DNA of 64,000 nucleotides from an uncultured Dehalococcoidia bacterium (GCA_951812535.1 CATOSK010000013.1:1-64000), one strand, 5' to 3'. Shown: positions 17,391 through 27,049, counted from the stretch's first letter. Notes: a model not told the origin generated them from the sequence alone. Numbers and translations: made by a program.

Positions 17391-18106
17391 GATAATTCTC
17401 CAAGCGGCATATTCCGGGTTTCAACAACCCGGCGGCGCAGTTTAGCACACCGGCAAGGAAGGGCTATCGGATTCGCATTTTGTCAGGGGGCGTGGGGTCC
17501 GGCATGGACCCGTTGTCCATCCACCCGGTCCCCACGGATTGCTGACACCAGGCCGTTGACACCTGCCCCTGGACTCGGTAGCGTTAATGGTGTTGAACAA
17601 CATAATCTATGCTTCTCTGCTCGTCTCCCCTTGGCCCGTATTGCGCACCAACAGTTTTCTCGGTCATTCCTTCGGCAAGCGGCCCTGCGGCTGCGCCCCT
17701 CTCGTTTGTCGGAACGGTTCCCGGGTAGCTGCCGGAATGTCCCGAAAATGTCCCAAAATGTCTCACCATGTCCCAATCGCTGTCCCGATATGCCCCGGAC
17801 GCGGCACAAAAAAGTCTCCAAATGGCACTGAAATCACAGGAATCCAGGGGGTTTTAAGCACGAAAACCGCCAAATGTCCCACAAGTAAATTTTCCTACTT
17901 CTCCAATGTCCCGATAATCCTGGGCCGGAGGCATGCGGCTGTCTGCCCTTCCATGGTTGGACCCCTGTTTCTGCTGGACTGGGCAGGGGCAATCGTGTAC
18001 CATTTTGGGGCAACATCCGGGAGTCCGGGTTTCGTAAACTTGGGCTCATTCCGGGGAACATTTCAAGCGTCCCGGGGCGTTTGACTCCGGGGAAAGGACA
18101 GAGAAT
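17391..18106. other. Long intergenic region with ATGTCCC repeats between the two modules
   Basis: About 716 bases with no supported gene. The sequence is less GC-rich in places and holds two clusters of ATGTCCC heptamers (17737-17786 and 17874-17912). Open frames crossing it encode no recognisable protein and their codons simply echo the repeats. The right end includes the leader of the second DUF1800 gene, with AAGGA about 9 bases before the ATG. Confidence 0.6.
17737..17912 (+). repeat. Clustered ATGTCCC heptamers
   Basis: ATGTCCC or one-base variants begin at 17737, 17748, 17758 (ATGTCTC), 17768 and 17780 (CTGTCCC), i.e. every 10-12 bases or about one helical turn. Further exact copies begin at 17874 and 17906. 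The spacing would place all copies on one face of the DNA. Confidence 0.65.
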
Positions 18107-19516
18107 ATGCCCGGTGGTGAAGACTTGGCCTTGATGGCCCACCTGATGCGCCGCGCCGGGTTCGGCGCCAACCGCGACGAGTTGGAAAGAAGGCTGGCCC
18201 AGGGATACGAGGCCACCGTGGAGGAACTGCTCAACCCGGAGGAGCAGCCGCCCTTCGACGACGACCTGGCCTACCGCTACATTCCCTACTACCGCATGGG
18301 GACGGGCGTCCCGTCGTACCAGACCTACTGGATGTACCGCATGGTGGCGACCCAGCGTCCGCTGGAAGAGAAGATGACCCTGTTCTGGCACCACATCTTT
18401 GCCACCAGTCACTCCAAGATGAACCGCAACCCGCAGATGAACCAGCAGCTGCAGCTCTTCCGTGGGTTTGCCATGGGCAGCTTCCGCTCCATCCTCATCG
18501 AGCTGTCCAAGGACCCGGCCATGATCTACTGGCTGGACAACAACGAGAACCACAATGGCGCTCCCAACGAGAACTACGGGCGTGAGCTTCTGGAGCTGTT
18601 CTCCATGGGCGTCGGCAAGGACATGGAGTTCAACTACTCCGAAGACGACGTAAAGGAGTGCGCCCGGGCCTTCACTGGCTGGACCATGGCCCCTCAACTG
18701 CCCCGCTATCCCTACGGGGACTACTGCTGGCGGTTCGAGTACCGCTCTGACGACCACGACCACGGCGAGAAGACCTTCCTCGGCGAGACCGGACGGTTCA
18801 ACGGCGAGGACATTGTCGACATAATCGCCAAACAGCCGGCCACCGCCCGGTTCGTGGCCCGGCACCTGTACAACTTCTTCGTGGCCGACGAGCCCCAGGT
18901 TCCAGCTTGGCAGACCACGCCTCCCCAGGACCCGGATGCAATAAAGGCCCTGGAGGATGAGTACTTCCGCTCCAATGGCGATGTCCGCTCCATGCTGCGG
19001 GTCCTGTTCAACTCGGACTTCTTCAAGGAGGCCCGTTATAAGAAGGTCAAGAGCCCGGCAGAACTTGTGGCCGGCGTGATGCGGCTGGTGGACGACTACA
19101 CGTCACCCAAGCCCAACAGCCACGAGATCACCTTCGCCTCCGCCTACATGGGGCAGGACCTGCTCAACCCGCCGACTGTCGAAGGCTGGCATACCGGGCG
19201 GGAGTGGATCGACAGTGGCGCCCTGGTGGAGCGGGTCAACTTCGCCGCCGACCGGGTGGGCAACATCGACAACCCCGGCGTCCGCCGGATGGTCGACCGC
19301 CTCCGTCCCGATGCCGAGACCCTGACTGTTGAGGAGTTGGTGGACGCTTGCCTGGACCTTGCCGGTCCGGTGGTGGTCTCGGACGACCGGAGGGCGGAAC
19401 TGGTGGCCTACGTCCAGCGGGACCAGGCGGCCAAGCCCGGCAACGACGCTTTCGAGCAGCGGGTCACCGGCCTGCTCCGGCTCGTCGTATCTTCCCGCGA
19501 ATACCAGTTCGCGTAG
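18107..19516 (+). CDS. DUF1800 family protein (module 2)
   Basis: A 469-residue paralogue of the module 1 DUF1800 protein. It shares the LMAHLMRRAGFGANRDELE opening and the blocks LEEKMTLFWHHIFATS, MIYWLDNNENHNG, GRELLELFSMGVG, FTGWTMAP and LNPPTVEGWHTGREWID, and the same REYQFA C-terminus. No signal peptide is seen. A short insert (KDMEF) follows the ELFSMGVG block. The gene follows a 0.7 kb intergenic region with spaced ATGTCCC repeats and has AAGGA about 9 bases before the ATG. The next gene, an NHL propeller, starts 12 bases after its stop. Confidence 0.9.
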   Translation: MPGGEDLALMAHLMRRAGFGANRDELERRLAQGYEATVEELLNPEEQPPFDDDLAYRYIPYYRMGTGVPSYQTYWMYRMVATQRPLEEKMTLFWHHIFATSHSKMNRNPQMNQQLQLFRGFAMGSFRSILIELSKDPAMIYWLDNNENHNGAPNENYGRELLELFSMGVGKDMEFNYSEDDVKECARAFTGWTMAPQLPRYPYGDYCWRFEYRSDDHDHGEKTFLGETGRFNGEDIVDIIAKQPATARFVARHLYNFFVADEPQVPAWQTTPPQDPDAIKALEDEYFRSNGDVRSMLRVLFNSDFFKEARYKKVKSPAELVAGVMRLVDDYTSPKPNSHEITFASAYMGQDLLNPPTVEGWHTGREWIDSGALVERVNFAADRVGNIDNPGVRRMVDRLRPDAETLTVEELVDACLDLAGPVVVSDDRRAELVAYVQRDQAAKPGNDAFEQRVTGLLRLVVSSREYQFA

Positions 19517-19528
19517 GGAGGTGATGGC

Positions 19529-20518
19529 ATGACTTCGACCGCAACAAAGACGCCAACCTATCGTTACAGCTACACCATCGGCAACCAGGCCACGCCGCCG
19601 GCCCACGGCTTTTCCGGGCCGGTCAGTGTCGCCTGCGCCGGAAACGGGCTGCTTTACGTGATGTGCAGTTACTACGAATACCAGCCCGCCTGGAAGTTCG
19701 TTGCCAAGTGCAACATGGACGAGGAATACTTGGGCGCCTTCGGTTCCTACGGGGCCGGAGACGGCCAGTTCACCTGGCCCAACACCGTCGCGGTGGACCG
19801 CACCGGCCTGGTGTATGTCTCCGACGAATGGCTCCAGCGTATCTCCGTATTTGACGGCGACGGGCAGTTCATCAAGAAGCTGGAGCAGCAGGGCGCCTCC
19901 GACGGCGAGTGGGACCGGCCCGCCGGGATTATCTTCGACGCCGACGACAATATGCTGATGGTGGACAGCCTGAACAGCCGGGTCCAGAAGCTGACCAGGG
20001 ACGGCGAGTTCATCAGCAAGTTCGGGGAGTTCGGAGCCGGTGAGGGCCAGTTCAACACTCCCTGGGGCATCAACCTGGATCGGGACGGCAACATCTACGT
20101 GGCCGACTGGCGCAACGACCGCATCCAGAAGTTCGACCCTGAGGGACGTTTCCTGCAGCAGTTCGGCGGACCCGGAGACGGGGAGGGCGGCCTGCGCCGT
20201 CCCAGCGGCGTGGCGGTGGACTCCCAGGGCTACGTCTACGTCTCCGACTGGGGCCACGACATCGTGCAGGTCTTCGACCCCCAGGGCGGATACGTAACCA
20301 GGTTCATCGGCGACTGTCACGGCTACTCCAAGTGGGCCGTCGCCCGGATGGCCTCCGACCCGGAGGGCATGTCCAAGGAGCGCGCGGTGGTGAGGGACTT
20401 TACCATCGAGCGCGTGTTCTTCCAGCCAACCACGGTAAGAGTTGACGACCAGGACCGGATTCTGGTCGTGGATACCGGGCGGCACCGCATCCAGATATAC
20501 GAGCGGGTCCCCGAATAG
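19529..20518 (+). CDS. NHL-repeat beta-propeller protein (module 2)
   Basis: A 329-residue NHL propeller paralogous to the one at 14746. Repeats include FGSYGAGDGQFTWPNTVAVD, ADDNMLMVDSLNSRVQKL, DRDGNIYVADWRNDRIQKF and SQGYVYVSDWGHDIVQVF. No signal peptide is present. The ribosome-binding site GGAGGTGAT is one of the strongest in the window and begins right after the DUF1800 stop codon, so the two genes are cotranscribed. DUF1501 follows 64 bases later. Confidence 0.88.
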   Translation: MTSTATKTPTYRYSYTIGNQATPPAHGFSGPVSVACAGNGLLYVMCSYYEYQPAWKFVAKCNMDEEYLGAFGSYGAGDGQFTWPNTVAVDRTGLVYVSDEWLQRISVFDGDGQFIKKLEQQGASDGEWDRPAGIIFDADDNMLMVDSLNSRVQKLTRDGEFISKFGEFGAGEGQFNTPWGINLDRDGNIYVADWRNDRIQKFDPEGRFLQQFGGPGDGEGGLRRPSGVAVDSQGYVYVSDWGHDIVQVFDPQGGYVTRFIGDCHGYSKWAVARMASDPEGMSKERAVVRDFTIERVFFQPTTVRVDDQDRILVVDTGRHRIQIYERVPE

Positions 20519-20582
20519 CGTTCCCCGGACCAACAGCGCGGGCCCCTGGGCCGCGACTCTCAACAAACAGAGGAGCCAGAAC

Positions 20583-21710
20583 ATGACGTCAACTCACAAG
20601 GATCCGATTCTGGTGGTCATCCAGCTCACCGGCGGAAACGACTACCTGAACACGCTGATCCCCTACGGCGACCCGCTGTACTACGACAACCGGAGCAACG
20701 TGGCCATCCCCGCCGAGGATGTGCTCCCTCTGGACGGCCACTTCGGGCTCCACCCGGCAGCGGCCCCCATCAAGAACTTGTACGATCAGGGCAAGGTCGC
20801 CATTATCAACGGCGTCGGCTACCCCAACCCGAACCGCTCCCACTTCCGCTCCATGGACATTTGGCACACCTGCGAGCCGGACAAGGTGGGCACCGAGGGT
20901 TGGCTGGGCCGGGTCATCCGGGACCTGGACCCCAGGGCTGAGAACGTCCTGACTGGCGTCAACTTCGGCCGTGGTCTGCCCCGGGCCTTGGCTCTCTCCG
21001 GCGTCCCCGTCGCCTCCGTCGCCGTCCTGGAGAGCTACGGCGTCCTGACCGGTATCAGCGAGGAGCCCGATCGCAGCGAAGCGCTGGACGTCTTCGCCCG
21101 AATGTACGCTCCTACCCTCGGAAGCGGCCCGGTGATGGAATACCTGGGGCAGACTGGACTGGACGCCCTGAAAGGTGCTGACATCCTGAAGACGGCCCCG
21201 GAGAAGTACCACACCGAGATCGAGTACGCCGACTCTCCCATCGGCCGCAACCTGCAGGGCATCTCCAAGGTGCTGACTGCCGATCTGGGCACCCGTATCT
21301 TCTACACCCAGCACGGCGGCTATGACACCCACGCCAACCAGGGGCCGGTGCACCCCAAGCTGTGGACCGAGCTTTCCCAGGGCGTGTCCGACTTCTACGC
21401 CGACCTCAGGGCCCACGACATGGCCGACAACGTGCTGATGTTCGTGTTCACCGAGTTCGGCCGCCGCGTGCGCGACAACGGCTCTGGCACCGACCACGGC
21501 TCGGGCGGGCTGGCCCTGGCCATCGGCGACCCGGTCAAGGGCGGCATGTACAGCGAGTACCCGTCCCTGAAGGACGAGGACCTGCTGGAAGGCGACTTGC
21601 ACTTCAACATGGACTACCGGGGCGTCTACGGCACCATGGTAGAGAAGTGGCTGGGCCTCGACGCTAACGCCGTCACCGGCGGCAACTTCGAGCAGCTCGA
21701 CTTCGTCTAG
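20583..21710 (+). CDS. DUF1501 family protein (module 2)
   Basis: A 375-residue paralogue of the module 1 DUF1501 protein. Shared blocks are VVIQLTGGNDYLNTLIPYGD, RSHFRSMDIWHTCEPDKVG, TQHGGYDTHANQ, LMFVFTEFGRRVRDNGSG and the following TDHG. The frame is open from 20442, but the ATG at 20583 is chosen because GAGGAG lies about 9 bases before it and the protein then aligns end to end with its paralogue. A GC-rich hairpin with a short T-rich tract follows the stop, suggesting the transcript of module 2 proper ends here. Confidence 0.9.
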   Translation: MTSTHKDPILVVIQLTGGNDYLNTLIPYGDPLYYDNRSNVAIPAEDVLPLDGHFGLHPAAAPIKNLYDQGKVAIINGVGYPNPNRSHFRSMDIWHTCEPDKVGTEGWLGRVIRDLDPRAENVLTGVNFGRGLPRALALSGVPVASVAVLESYGVLTGISEEPDRSEALDVFARMYAPTLGSGPVMEYLGQTGLDALKGADILKTAPEKYHTEIEYADSPIGRNLQGISKVLTADLGTRIFYTQHGGYDTHANQGPVHPKLWTELSQGVSDFYADLRAHDMADNVLMFVFTEFGRRVRDNGSGTDHGSGGLALAIGDPVKGGMYSEYPSLKDEDLLEGDLHFNMDYRGVYGTMVEKWLGLDANAVTGGNFEQLDFV

Positions 21711-21750
21711 ACCTTCAGCAAGACCCTTCCAGCATCACCCGCTGGAAATC

Positions 21751-21776
21751 GGGGCGCGCTTGGACGAGTGCGCCCC
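21751..21776 (+). terminator. Intrinsic terminator after DUF1501 (module 2)
   Basis: Ten-bp GC-rich stem (GGGGCGC paired with GCGCCCC plus three more pairs) with a 6-base loop, followed by TTCATTT. Confidence 0.7.
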
Positions 21777-21836
21777 TTCATTTGCCCCGAGGACACTGGG
21801 CGTCACCACGCGGGATGGTGAGGAGGCGGAGCAGCC

Positions 21837-23192
21837 TTGGAGCAGCATCACCCAAAGCAGATGGTCCTTGTAGGATTCATTCAGGCTTCCAACTGTTCCA
21901 ACTACCCGGGCTCCTGGCGGCACCGGGACGGCTCAGATGATTTCCTGCTCCCGGGCTACTACCAGCACATCGCCCGGACGCTGGAAAAGGGCAAGTTCCA
22001 CTTGGCCTTCGTCGATGACCGTTTGGCCATGCCTGACCGCTACGAAGACTCCTTCGCCGCGACGGTGGAGCACGGCATTCGAACGGTCAAGCTGGACCTG
22101 GGGCCGGTGGTCACCGCGATGGCCCTCGCCACGGAACACATTGGCATCGGCGCCACCTACTCCACGACCTACCACACTCCCTTTCACGTCGCCCGCCTCT
22201 TTGCCACCCTGGACCACTTCAGCGGTGGTCGCATTGCCTGGAACGTGGTGACATCCCTAAACGACTCTGAGGCGATGAACTTTGGCGCAGACGCTCACCC
22301 CCCTCACGATGTCCGCTACGACCGGGCCGACGAGTTCATGGAGACTGCCTTTGGCCTGTGGGACACCTGGGGCGGGGAGGCTCTGGTCCTGGACCGGTCG
22401 GAGGGGCGGTTCGCCGATCCGTCCCGGGTGCGCCGCCTCGACCACAGCGGGGAGTGGTTCAATTCCCGTGGCCCGCTGACCGTACCGCGCTGTCCCCAAG
22501 GGCGCCCGGTCATCATCCAGGCCGGACAGAGCGGTCGGGGAAGGGAGTTCGCCGCCCGCTGGGGAGAGCTGGTGTTTGTTATCGTCCCCACCCTGGAGGC
22601 CTGCCGCTCCCACCGCACAACCATCCGGGAGCAGGCCGCCTTCCAGGGCCGCGATCCGGATTCCACTATCGTGTCGCCGGCGGTGTACGTGGTGGTCGAC
22701 GAAACCGAGGATCGGGCGCGGGAGAAGCTGCAGGAATTGAAAGCGCTGGCCCACCCGATGGACTCAGTGGTGCTCCTGTCCGAGGTGTTCAACTACGACT
22801 TCTCGGTCCATCCCCTGGACGAGCCGCTTTCCGACGACATGCTGGACTCCATATCCGGCCTGCGGGGTTTCCTGGACCGGGTCACGCAGCGCAGCGCCGG
22901 AGGCAACCCCTCGGTGCAGGACTTCATCCGGTTCAGCGCGCGGGGGACGCTGGACGAGCTGCCCACCTTCGCGGGCACTCCCGAAGAGGTGGCGGATGGT
23001 CTGGAAAACTGGTTCCAGGAAGGGGCCTGCGATGGGTTCGTCCTTGCGGCCACCCACATTCCGGGTGCCTACGAAGACTTCGTGGAGATGGTCGTCCCGG
23101 AACTGCAGCGGCGTGGGTCGTTCCGGGCCGATTACGAGGGGGCCACCCTGCGGGAGAACCTGGGATTGGATCGGCCCGGGGCTTGGAGCTAG
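21837..23192 (+). CDS. FMN-dependent monooxygenase, nitrilotriacetate monooxygenase (NtaA/DszA-type) family
   Basis: A 451-residue flavin monooxygenase of the NtaA/SnaA/DszA group. Family segments include YYQHIARTLEKGKFHLAFVD near residue 40, ATYSTTYHTPFHVARLFATL, SGGRIAWNVVTS and VIIQAGQSGRGREFAARW. These enzymes use FMNH2 from a partner reductase to attack C-N or C-S bonds. The start is TTG, supported by GAGGAGG upstream; an in-frame ATG at residue 9 lacks a ribosome-binding site. It lies beyond the DUF1501 terminator, so it may have its own promoter. Its stop overlaps that of dnaE through the shared bases CTAG at 23189-23192. Confidence 0.9.
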   Translation: MEQHHPKQMVLVGFIQASNCSNYPGSWRHRDGSDDFLLPGYYQHIARTLEKGKFHLAFVDDRLAMPDRYEDSFAATVEHGIRTVKLDLGPVVTAMALATEHIGIGATYSTTYHTPFHVARLFATLDHFSGGRIAWNVVTSLNDSEAMNFGADAHPPHDVRYDRADEFMETAFGLWDTWGGEALVLDRSEGRFADPSRVRRLDHSGEWFNSRGPLTVPRCPQGRPVIIQAGQSGRGREFAARWGELVFVIVPTLEACRSHRTTIREQAAFQGRDPDSTIVSPAVYVVVDETEDRAREKLQELKALAHPMDSVVLLSEVFNYDFSVHPLDEPLSDDMLDSISGLRGFLDRVTQRSAGGNPSVQDFIRFSARGTLDELPTFAGTPEEVADGLENWFQEGACDGFVLAATHIPGAYEDFVEMVVPELQRRGSFRADYEGATLRENLGLDRPGAWS

Positions 23193-26100
23193 GGAGCCGC
23201 TCTCTCCCGTTGCAGGCTTTCCAGGGATTCCACCGAGACCGTGTCGAGGCCGAGCAGCTCCTGCAGCCGCTGGTCTAGGTCGAAGCAGTATTCGGTGCTG
23301 ACCACGGGAAGCTCCATCAGCACCCGCCGCCCGCCAGTGTAGATCTCCAGGTGTACCCGGTCCTTCCCCGGGTACTCTAGCAGTACCTGGATCACCTCCC
23401 GGAGCAGGTGTGCATCCTCGATGGCGTCGTCGGACTCCCTGATCTGGAGCACGACCGATTGGCCTCCGCCATACCCGGATGATGATTCATCGGATGGGGG
23501 TGGGACTTGGGCCGCCCGGCTTACGTTGCCGTTGCGGACGGCTTTTCCTTTCCCGTTGCCGTTAACCTGGGTCGCCGGAGCCCTGGCGGCGCCGTTGGAA
23601 TGGCCGTTGCCGTTCCCATATTCCCTGTTGGCTGGAGCGGTCTCTAGTGCAGGAGGCCGCGCAGACAGCGGTCCCGCTTGGGACTCGCTGACCATTCCGT
23701 CCGCCTTGCCGTTCCCATCGTTCTGCGATTGGTAAGGAGGCACCTCCCAGGGTGCCGGCTCCGGTGCCGGCTCCGGTTCAGGAGCCATTGCCGTTGATTC
23801 GGAAGCGGGTGGTGAATATTCCTCGAGGTCGTCGCAGGCAACTGAGTACTGGTCCCCCCGCTGCCGCAGCTTGCCCATGACCCGGACCAGCTTGCCTTCC
23901 TGCCAGCGTCCGGCCGTCCGTTCCAGGACATCCGGCCAGACCATTACCTCCGCCGGGCCGCCCAGCAGGTCCAGGGACACTACGAGGAATTTCTTCTGCT
24001 CCCGGGTGTACCGCTCGGTAACGGACGAGATGTGGCCAAGCAGGGTCAGGGATTGTCCGCTCATCTCGTCGTTGAGGTCGTCAAGGGATGAAATGGCGTC
24101 GCCGGCTTCCAGGTTGGCTAGCTCGAAGAGGGGGTTGTAGGTCAGCGGAACGCCGATTAGTTCCCGCTCCCAGTTGGCTTTCTCCTCCTGGGTCACGTCC
24201 TTCCCCGTAAGCTCGATTCCCGGAAGGCTCGCGCCTGAACCGTTTCCCATGGCGTCGAACATGCTGGTCTGGCCGGAATTCCGGATACGGGACTCCAGTT
24301 GGGCTGCTCCAAGAATCTGGTCTATGGAGGCCAGGACGGATCCCCGGGCACCCAGGGAGTCGAAAGCGCCGGCCTTGACCAGGCTCTCCAGAGTGCGGCG
24401 GTTCAGCGCGCTGACGTCGGCCCGCTTGCAGAAGTCGTCGATGGACCGGTAGGGGCCGTTGGCCTTGCGCTCCTCCACCAACGGACGCACCGCTCCCTCC
24501 CCGACGGTTTTCACCGCGGCCAGTCCCACCCGCAGGGCGGATTGGGGCCCCGCGTCTTTGTCGATGACGAAGAACTCGCCGGAACGGTTGATATCCGGCG
24601 GGAGCACCGGGATCTTCAGCTTGAAGCACTCGTTGATGGCGTTGACCACCTTATCCGTGTGGTCCAGCCGGGAGTTGAGCACCGAGGCCATGTACTCCCG
24701 GGGGTAGTGGGCCTTGAAGTAGGCCGTCCAGTAGGAGATGAGCCCATAGCTGACGCTGTGTGCCTTGTTGAAGGCGTATCCGGCGAACGGTTCGATGAGG
24801 TCGAAGACCTTCACCGCGATGTCATGTCCGAATCCCTGGCCCTGCGCTCCTTCGATGAACTTGTCCCGCTCTTCGGCCATCAGGGACGCGATCTTCTTCC
24901 CCATCGCCTTGCGGACTGTATCGGCCTCGCCCAGCGAGTAACCGGCGAAGCTCTGCAGGATGAGCAGCACCTGGTCCTGGTAGACGATGACTCCGTAGGT
25001 CTCGTCCAGCAGGTCCTTCAGGCTGGGGTGGGGATAGGAAATGGGTATCTGGCCGTGCTTGGCCCCAATGAAGGTGTCGATATGCTCCATCGGCCCGGGC
25101 CGGTACAGAGCGATCATCGCCGCGATGTCCTGGAGGGTGGATGGCTGCAGGTCCTTGATGTACCGCTGCATCCCGGCGCTCTCCAGCTGAAAGACCTCCG
25201 TGGTCTTTCCTGAGGAGAGCAACTCGAAGGTTTCCTCGTCGTCCAGGGGCAGACGGGAAATGTCGATCTTGATTCCCCGGGTCTCGTCCAGCAGCTTGAC
25301 CGCCCGGTCGAGGATGGTCAGGTTGGTCAGGCCCAGGAAGTCCATCTTCAGCAGGCCCAGCTTGGCCACCGGGTCCATGGAGTACTGGGTCATCATCACC
25401 GGGCTGTTCTCGTCCCCCCGCGAAGGCCGCTGCAGCGGAACAGTCTGGGCCAGCGGCTCGTCGGCGATGAGCACTCCCGCGGCGTGGGTGCTGACGTGAT
25501 GGACGATGCCCTCCAGCCCCTTGGCGTTGTCCACCAGGGTCTTGACCGGCTCCTCGTTCTGGTAGGCGTCGTAGAATTCCTGGTTTGCCGTCATGGCATC
25601 GTCCAGGGTCCGGGACTTCAACGGCACCATGCGGGCGATGCGGTCCACGTCGCCATAGCTCATTCCCAGCCCCCGGCCCACGTCCCGCAGGGCGGCCTTG
25701 GCGCCCATAGTCCCGAAGGTGATAATCTGCGCCACCTTGTCGCTGCCGTAACGGTCGATGACGTAGTGCAGCACCTCGTCTCGCCGGTCGTCCTGGAAGT
25801 CCATGTCGATATCCGGCATTTCCTTCCGCTCGATGTTCAGGAACCGCTCGAAGACAAGACGGTATTCCAGCGGGTCGACGTCGGTGATGCCCAGGCAGTA
25901 GAGGGCGACGCTGGCCGCCGCGCTCCCCCGCACACCGAACAAGATACTCCTGCGCCGGACGAAGTCGATGATGTCCCACACCACGAGGAAGTAGTTGGCA
26001 AACTGGGTCTGCCGGATAACTTCCAGCTCGTATCGGAGCCGCTGTTCCGCCTCGGGCGACGGGCCCCGGTAACGTTGCCGGAACCCGTCCCAGCAGAGCT

Positions 26101-26989
26101 GGGCCAGGTATTCGTCGGCATCCATGTCCCCGGGAGTGTGGTACTTGGGAAGGTGAGTCTGCCCAAACCCCATCTCCACGTTGCACATGTCGGCAATCAG
26201 TTGCGTTCGCTCCAAAGCCTCGGGAAAGTCGGGGAAGAGCTGGGCCATCTCCTCGGGGCTCTTGATGTAGTAGGAGTGGTCCTCCATCTTCAGACGCCGG
26301 TCGTCGTGGATGTTGGTGTTGGTCTGGATACAGATGTAAACGTCCTGGTACTCGGCGTCCACCTGCCGGACGTAGTGGGCATCATTGGTCACCACCAGGG
26401 GAATGTCCAGGTCGCGGCTGAGGGTCACCAGGCCATCGTTGATGGCTGACAGGGACGGGACGTCCTCGTGGCGCTGCAATTCCAGGAAATACCCGTCGCC
26501 GAAGATTTCCCTATACCATCCGGCGACCCGCCTGGCTTCGTCCAGATTTCCATCGGCCAGGTGGCGGGGCACTTCCGCGGAGGCGCACCCGGAAAGGCAC
26601 ACCAAGCCATGCCGGTACTGCTCCAGGATCTCCCGGTCCACCCTTGGGCGGTAGTGAAATCCCTCTAGGTGGGCCAGGGTGACCAACTGCATCAGGTTGC
26701 GATAGCCGGCATTGTCGCGCGCCAGCAACACCAGGTGGTATGGACTGCGTTCCGTCGCGCCCCGGTCGGACCGGTGGTTGTGCGCGACGTAGGTCTCGCA
26801 GCCAATGATGGGCTTGATGCCCCGTTCCTTGCACTCCGAGTAGAAATCCACCGCGCCGTACAGCGAGCCGTGGTCGGTTATCGCCAGAGCCTGCATCCCG
26901 AGCTGGCAGGTTTGGTCGACCAGGTCCGGAATCCGGCTGATGCCGTCCAGCATGCTGTACTCGGTGTGGGTGTGCAGGTGGGTGAACAC
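23189..26989 (-). CDS. dnaE: DNA polymerase III alpha subunit
   Basis: The 1266-residue replicative polymerase. The N-terminal PHP domain starts at once (HLHTHTEYSMLDG, residues 4-16) and keeps the metal-binding His pattern. The palm carries PDIDMDF at residues 392-398, giving two of the catalytic Asp residues. Fingers, helix-hairpin-helix and OB regions follow to about residue 1060. A low-complexity linker rich in Pro, Glu, Gly and Asn (repeated NGNG) fills about 1060-1177, then a compact acidic domain ends the protein (about 1178-1266). Typical DnaE is ~1160 residues, so the linker accounts for the extra length. The start is GTG with GAGGAG about 13 bases upstream; TATAAT at 27044-27049 is a plausible -10. 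Confidence 0.96.
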   Translation of the reverse strand: MFTHLHTHTEYSMLDGISRIPDLVDQTCQLGMQALAITDHGSLYGAVDFYSECKERGIKPIIGCETYVAHNHRSDRGATERSPYHLVLLARDNAGYRNLMQLVTLAHLEGFHYRPRVDREILEQYRHGLVCLSGCASAEVPRHLADGNLDEARRVAGWYREIFGDGYFLELQRHEDVPSLSAINDGLVTLSRDLDIPLVVTNDAHYVRQVDAEYQDVYICIQTNTNIHDDRRLKMEDHSYYIKSPEEMAQLFPDFPEALERTQLIADMCNVEMGFGQTHLPKYHTPGDMDADEYLAQLCWDGFRQRYRGPSPEAEQRLRYELEVIRQTQFANYFLVVWDIIDFVRRRSILFGVRGSAAASVALYCLGITDVDPLEYRLVFERFLNIERKEMPDIDMDFQDDRRDEVLHYVIDRYGSDKVAQIITFGTMGAKAALRDVGRGLGMSYGDVDRIARMVPLKSRTLDDAMTANQEFYDAYQNEEPVKTLVDNAKGLEGIVHHVSTHAAGVLIADEPLAQTVPLQRPSRGDENSPVMMTQYSMDPVAKLGLLKMDFLGLTNLTILDRAVKLLDETRGIKIDISRLPLDDEETFELLSSGKTTEVFQLESAGMQRYIKDLQPSTLQDIAAMIALYRPGPMEHIDTFIGAKHGQIPISYPHPSLKDLLDETYGVIVYQDQVLLILQSFAGYSLGEADTVRKAMGKKIASLMAEERDKFIEGAQGQGFGHDIAVKVFDLIEPFAGYAFNKAHSVSYGLISYWTAYFKAHYPREYMASVLNSRLDHTDKVVNAINECFKLKIPVLPPDINRSGEFFVIDKDAGPQSALRVGLAAVKTVGEGAVRPLVEERKANGPYRSIDDFCKRADVSALNRRTLESLVKAGAFDSLGARGSVLASIDQILGAAQLESRIRNSGQTSMFDAMGNGSGASLPGIELTGKDVTQEEKANWERELIGVPLTYNPLFELANLEAGDAISSLDDLNDEMSGQSLTLLGHISSVTERYTREQKKFLVVSLDLLGGPAEVMVWPDVLERTAGRWQEGKLVRVMGKLRQRGDQYSVACDDLEEYSPPASESTAMAPEPEPAPEPAPWEVPPYQSQNDGNGKADGMVSESQAGPLSARPPALETAPANREYGNGNGHSNGAARAPATQVNGNGKGKAVRNGNVSRAAQVPPPSDESSSGYGGGQSVVLQIRESDDAIEDAHLLREVIQVLLEYPGKDRVHLEIYTGGRRVLMELPVVSTEYCFDLDQRLQELLGLDTVSVESLESLQRERAAP

Positions 26990-27043
26990 GGTGCCGGCGG
27001 CTTCTCCTCAATCCCCTGGAACGTCCCCCCGTAGGAGTCTCCA

Positions 27044-27049
27044 ATTATA
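27044..27049 (-). promoter_or_regulatory. Candidate -10 box for dnaE
   Basis: TATAAT on the minus strand about 55 bases before the GTG start of dnaE. No convincing -35 box lies at the expected distance. Confidence 0.45.

Noticed and set aside
17587-18084. Open frame of 165 codons in the intergenic region before the second DUF1800 gene
   Set aside because: The translation only mirrors the ATGTCCC repeats (CPKMS-like patterns), has no ribosome-binding site and matches no family.
17391-18106. CRISPR-like array
   Set aside because: The repeated unit is only 7 bases with 3-5-base gaps; there are no spacers of 25-40 bases and no cas genes in the window.
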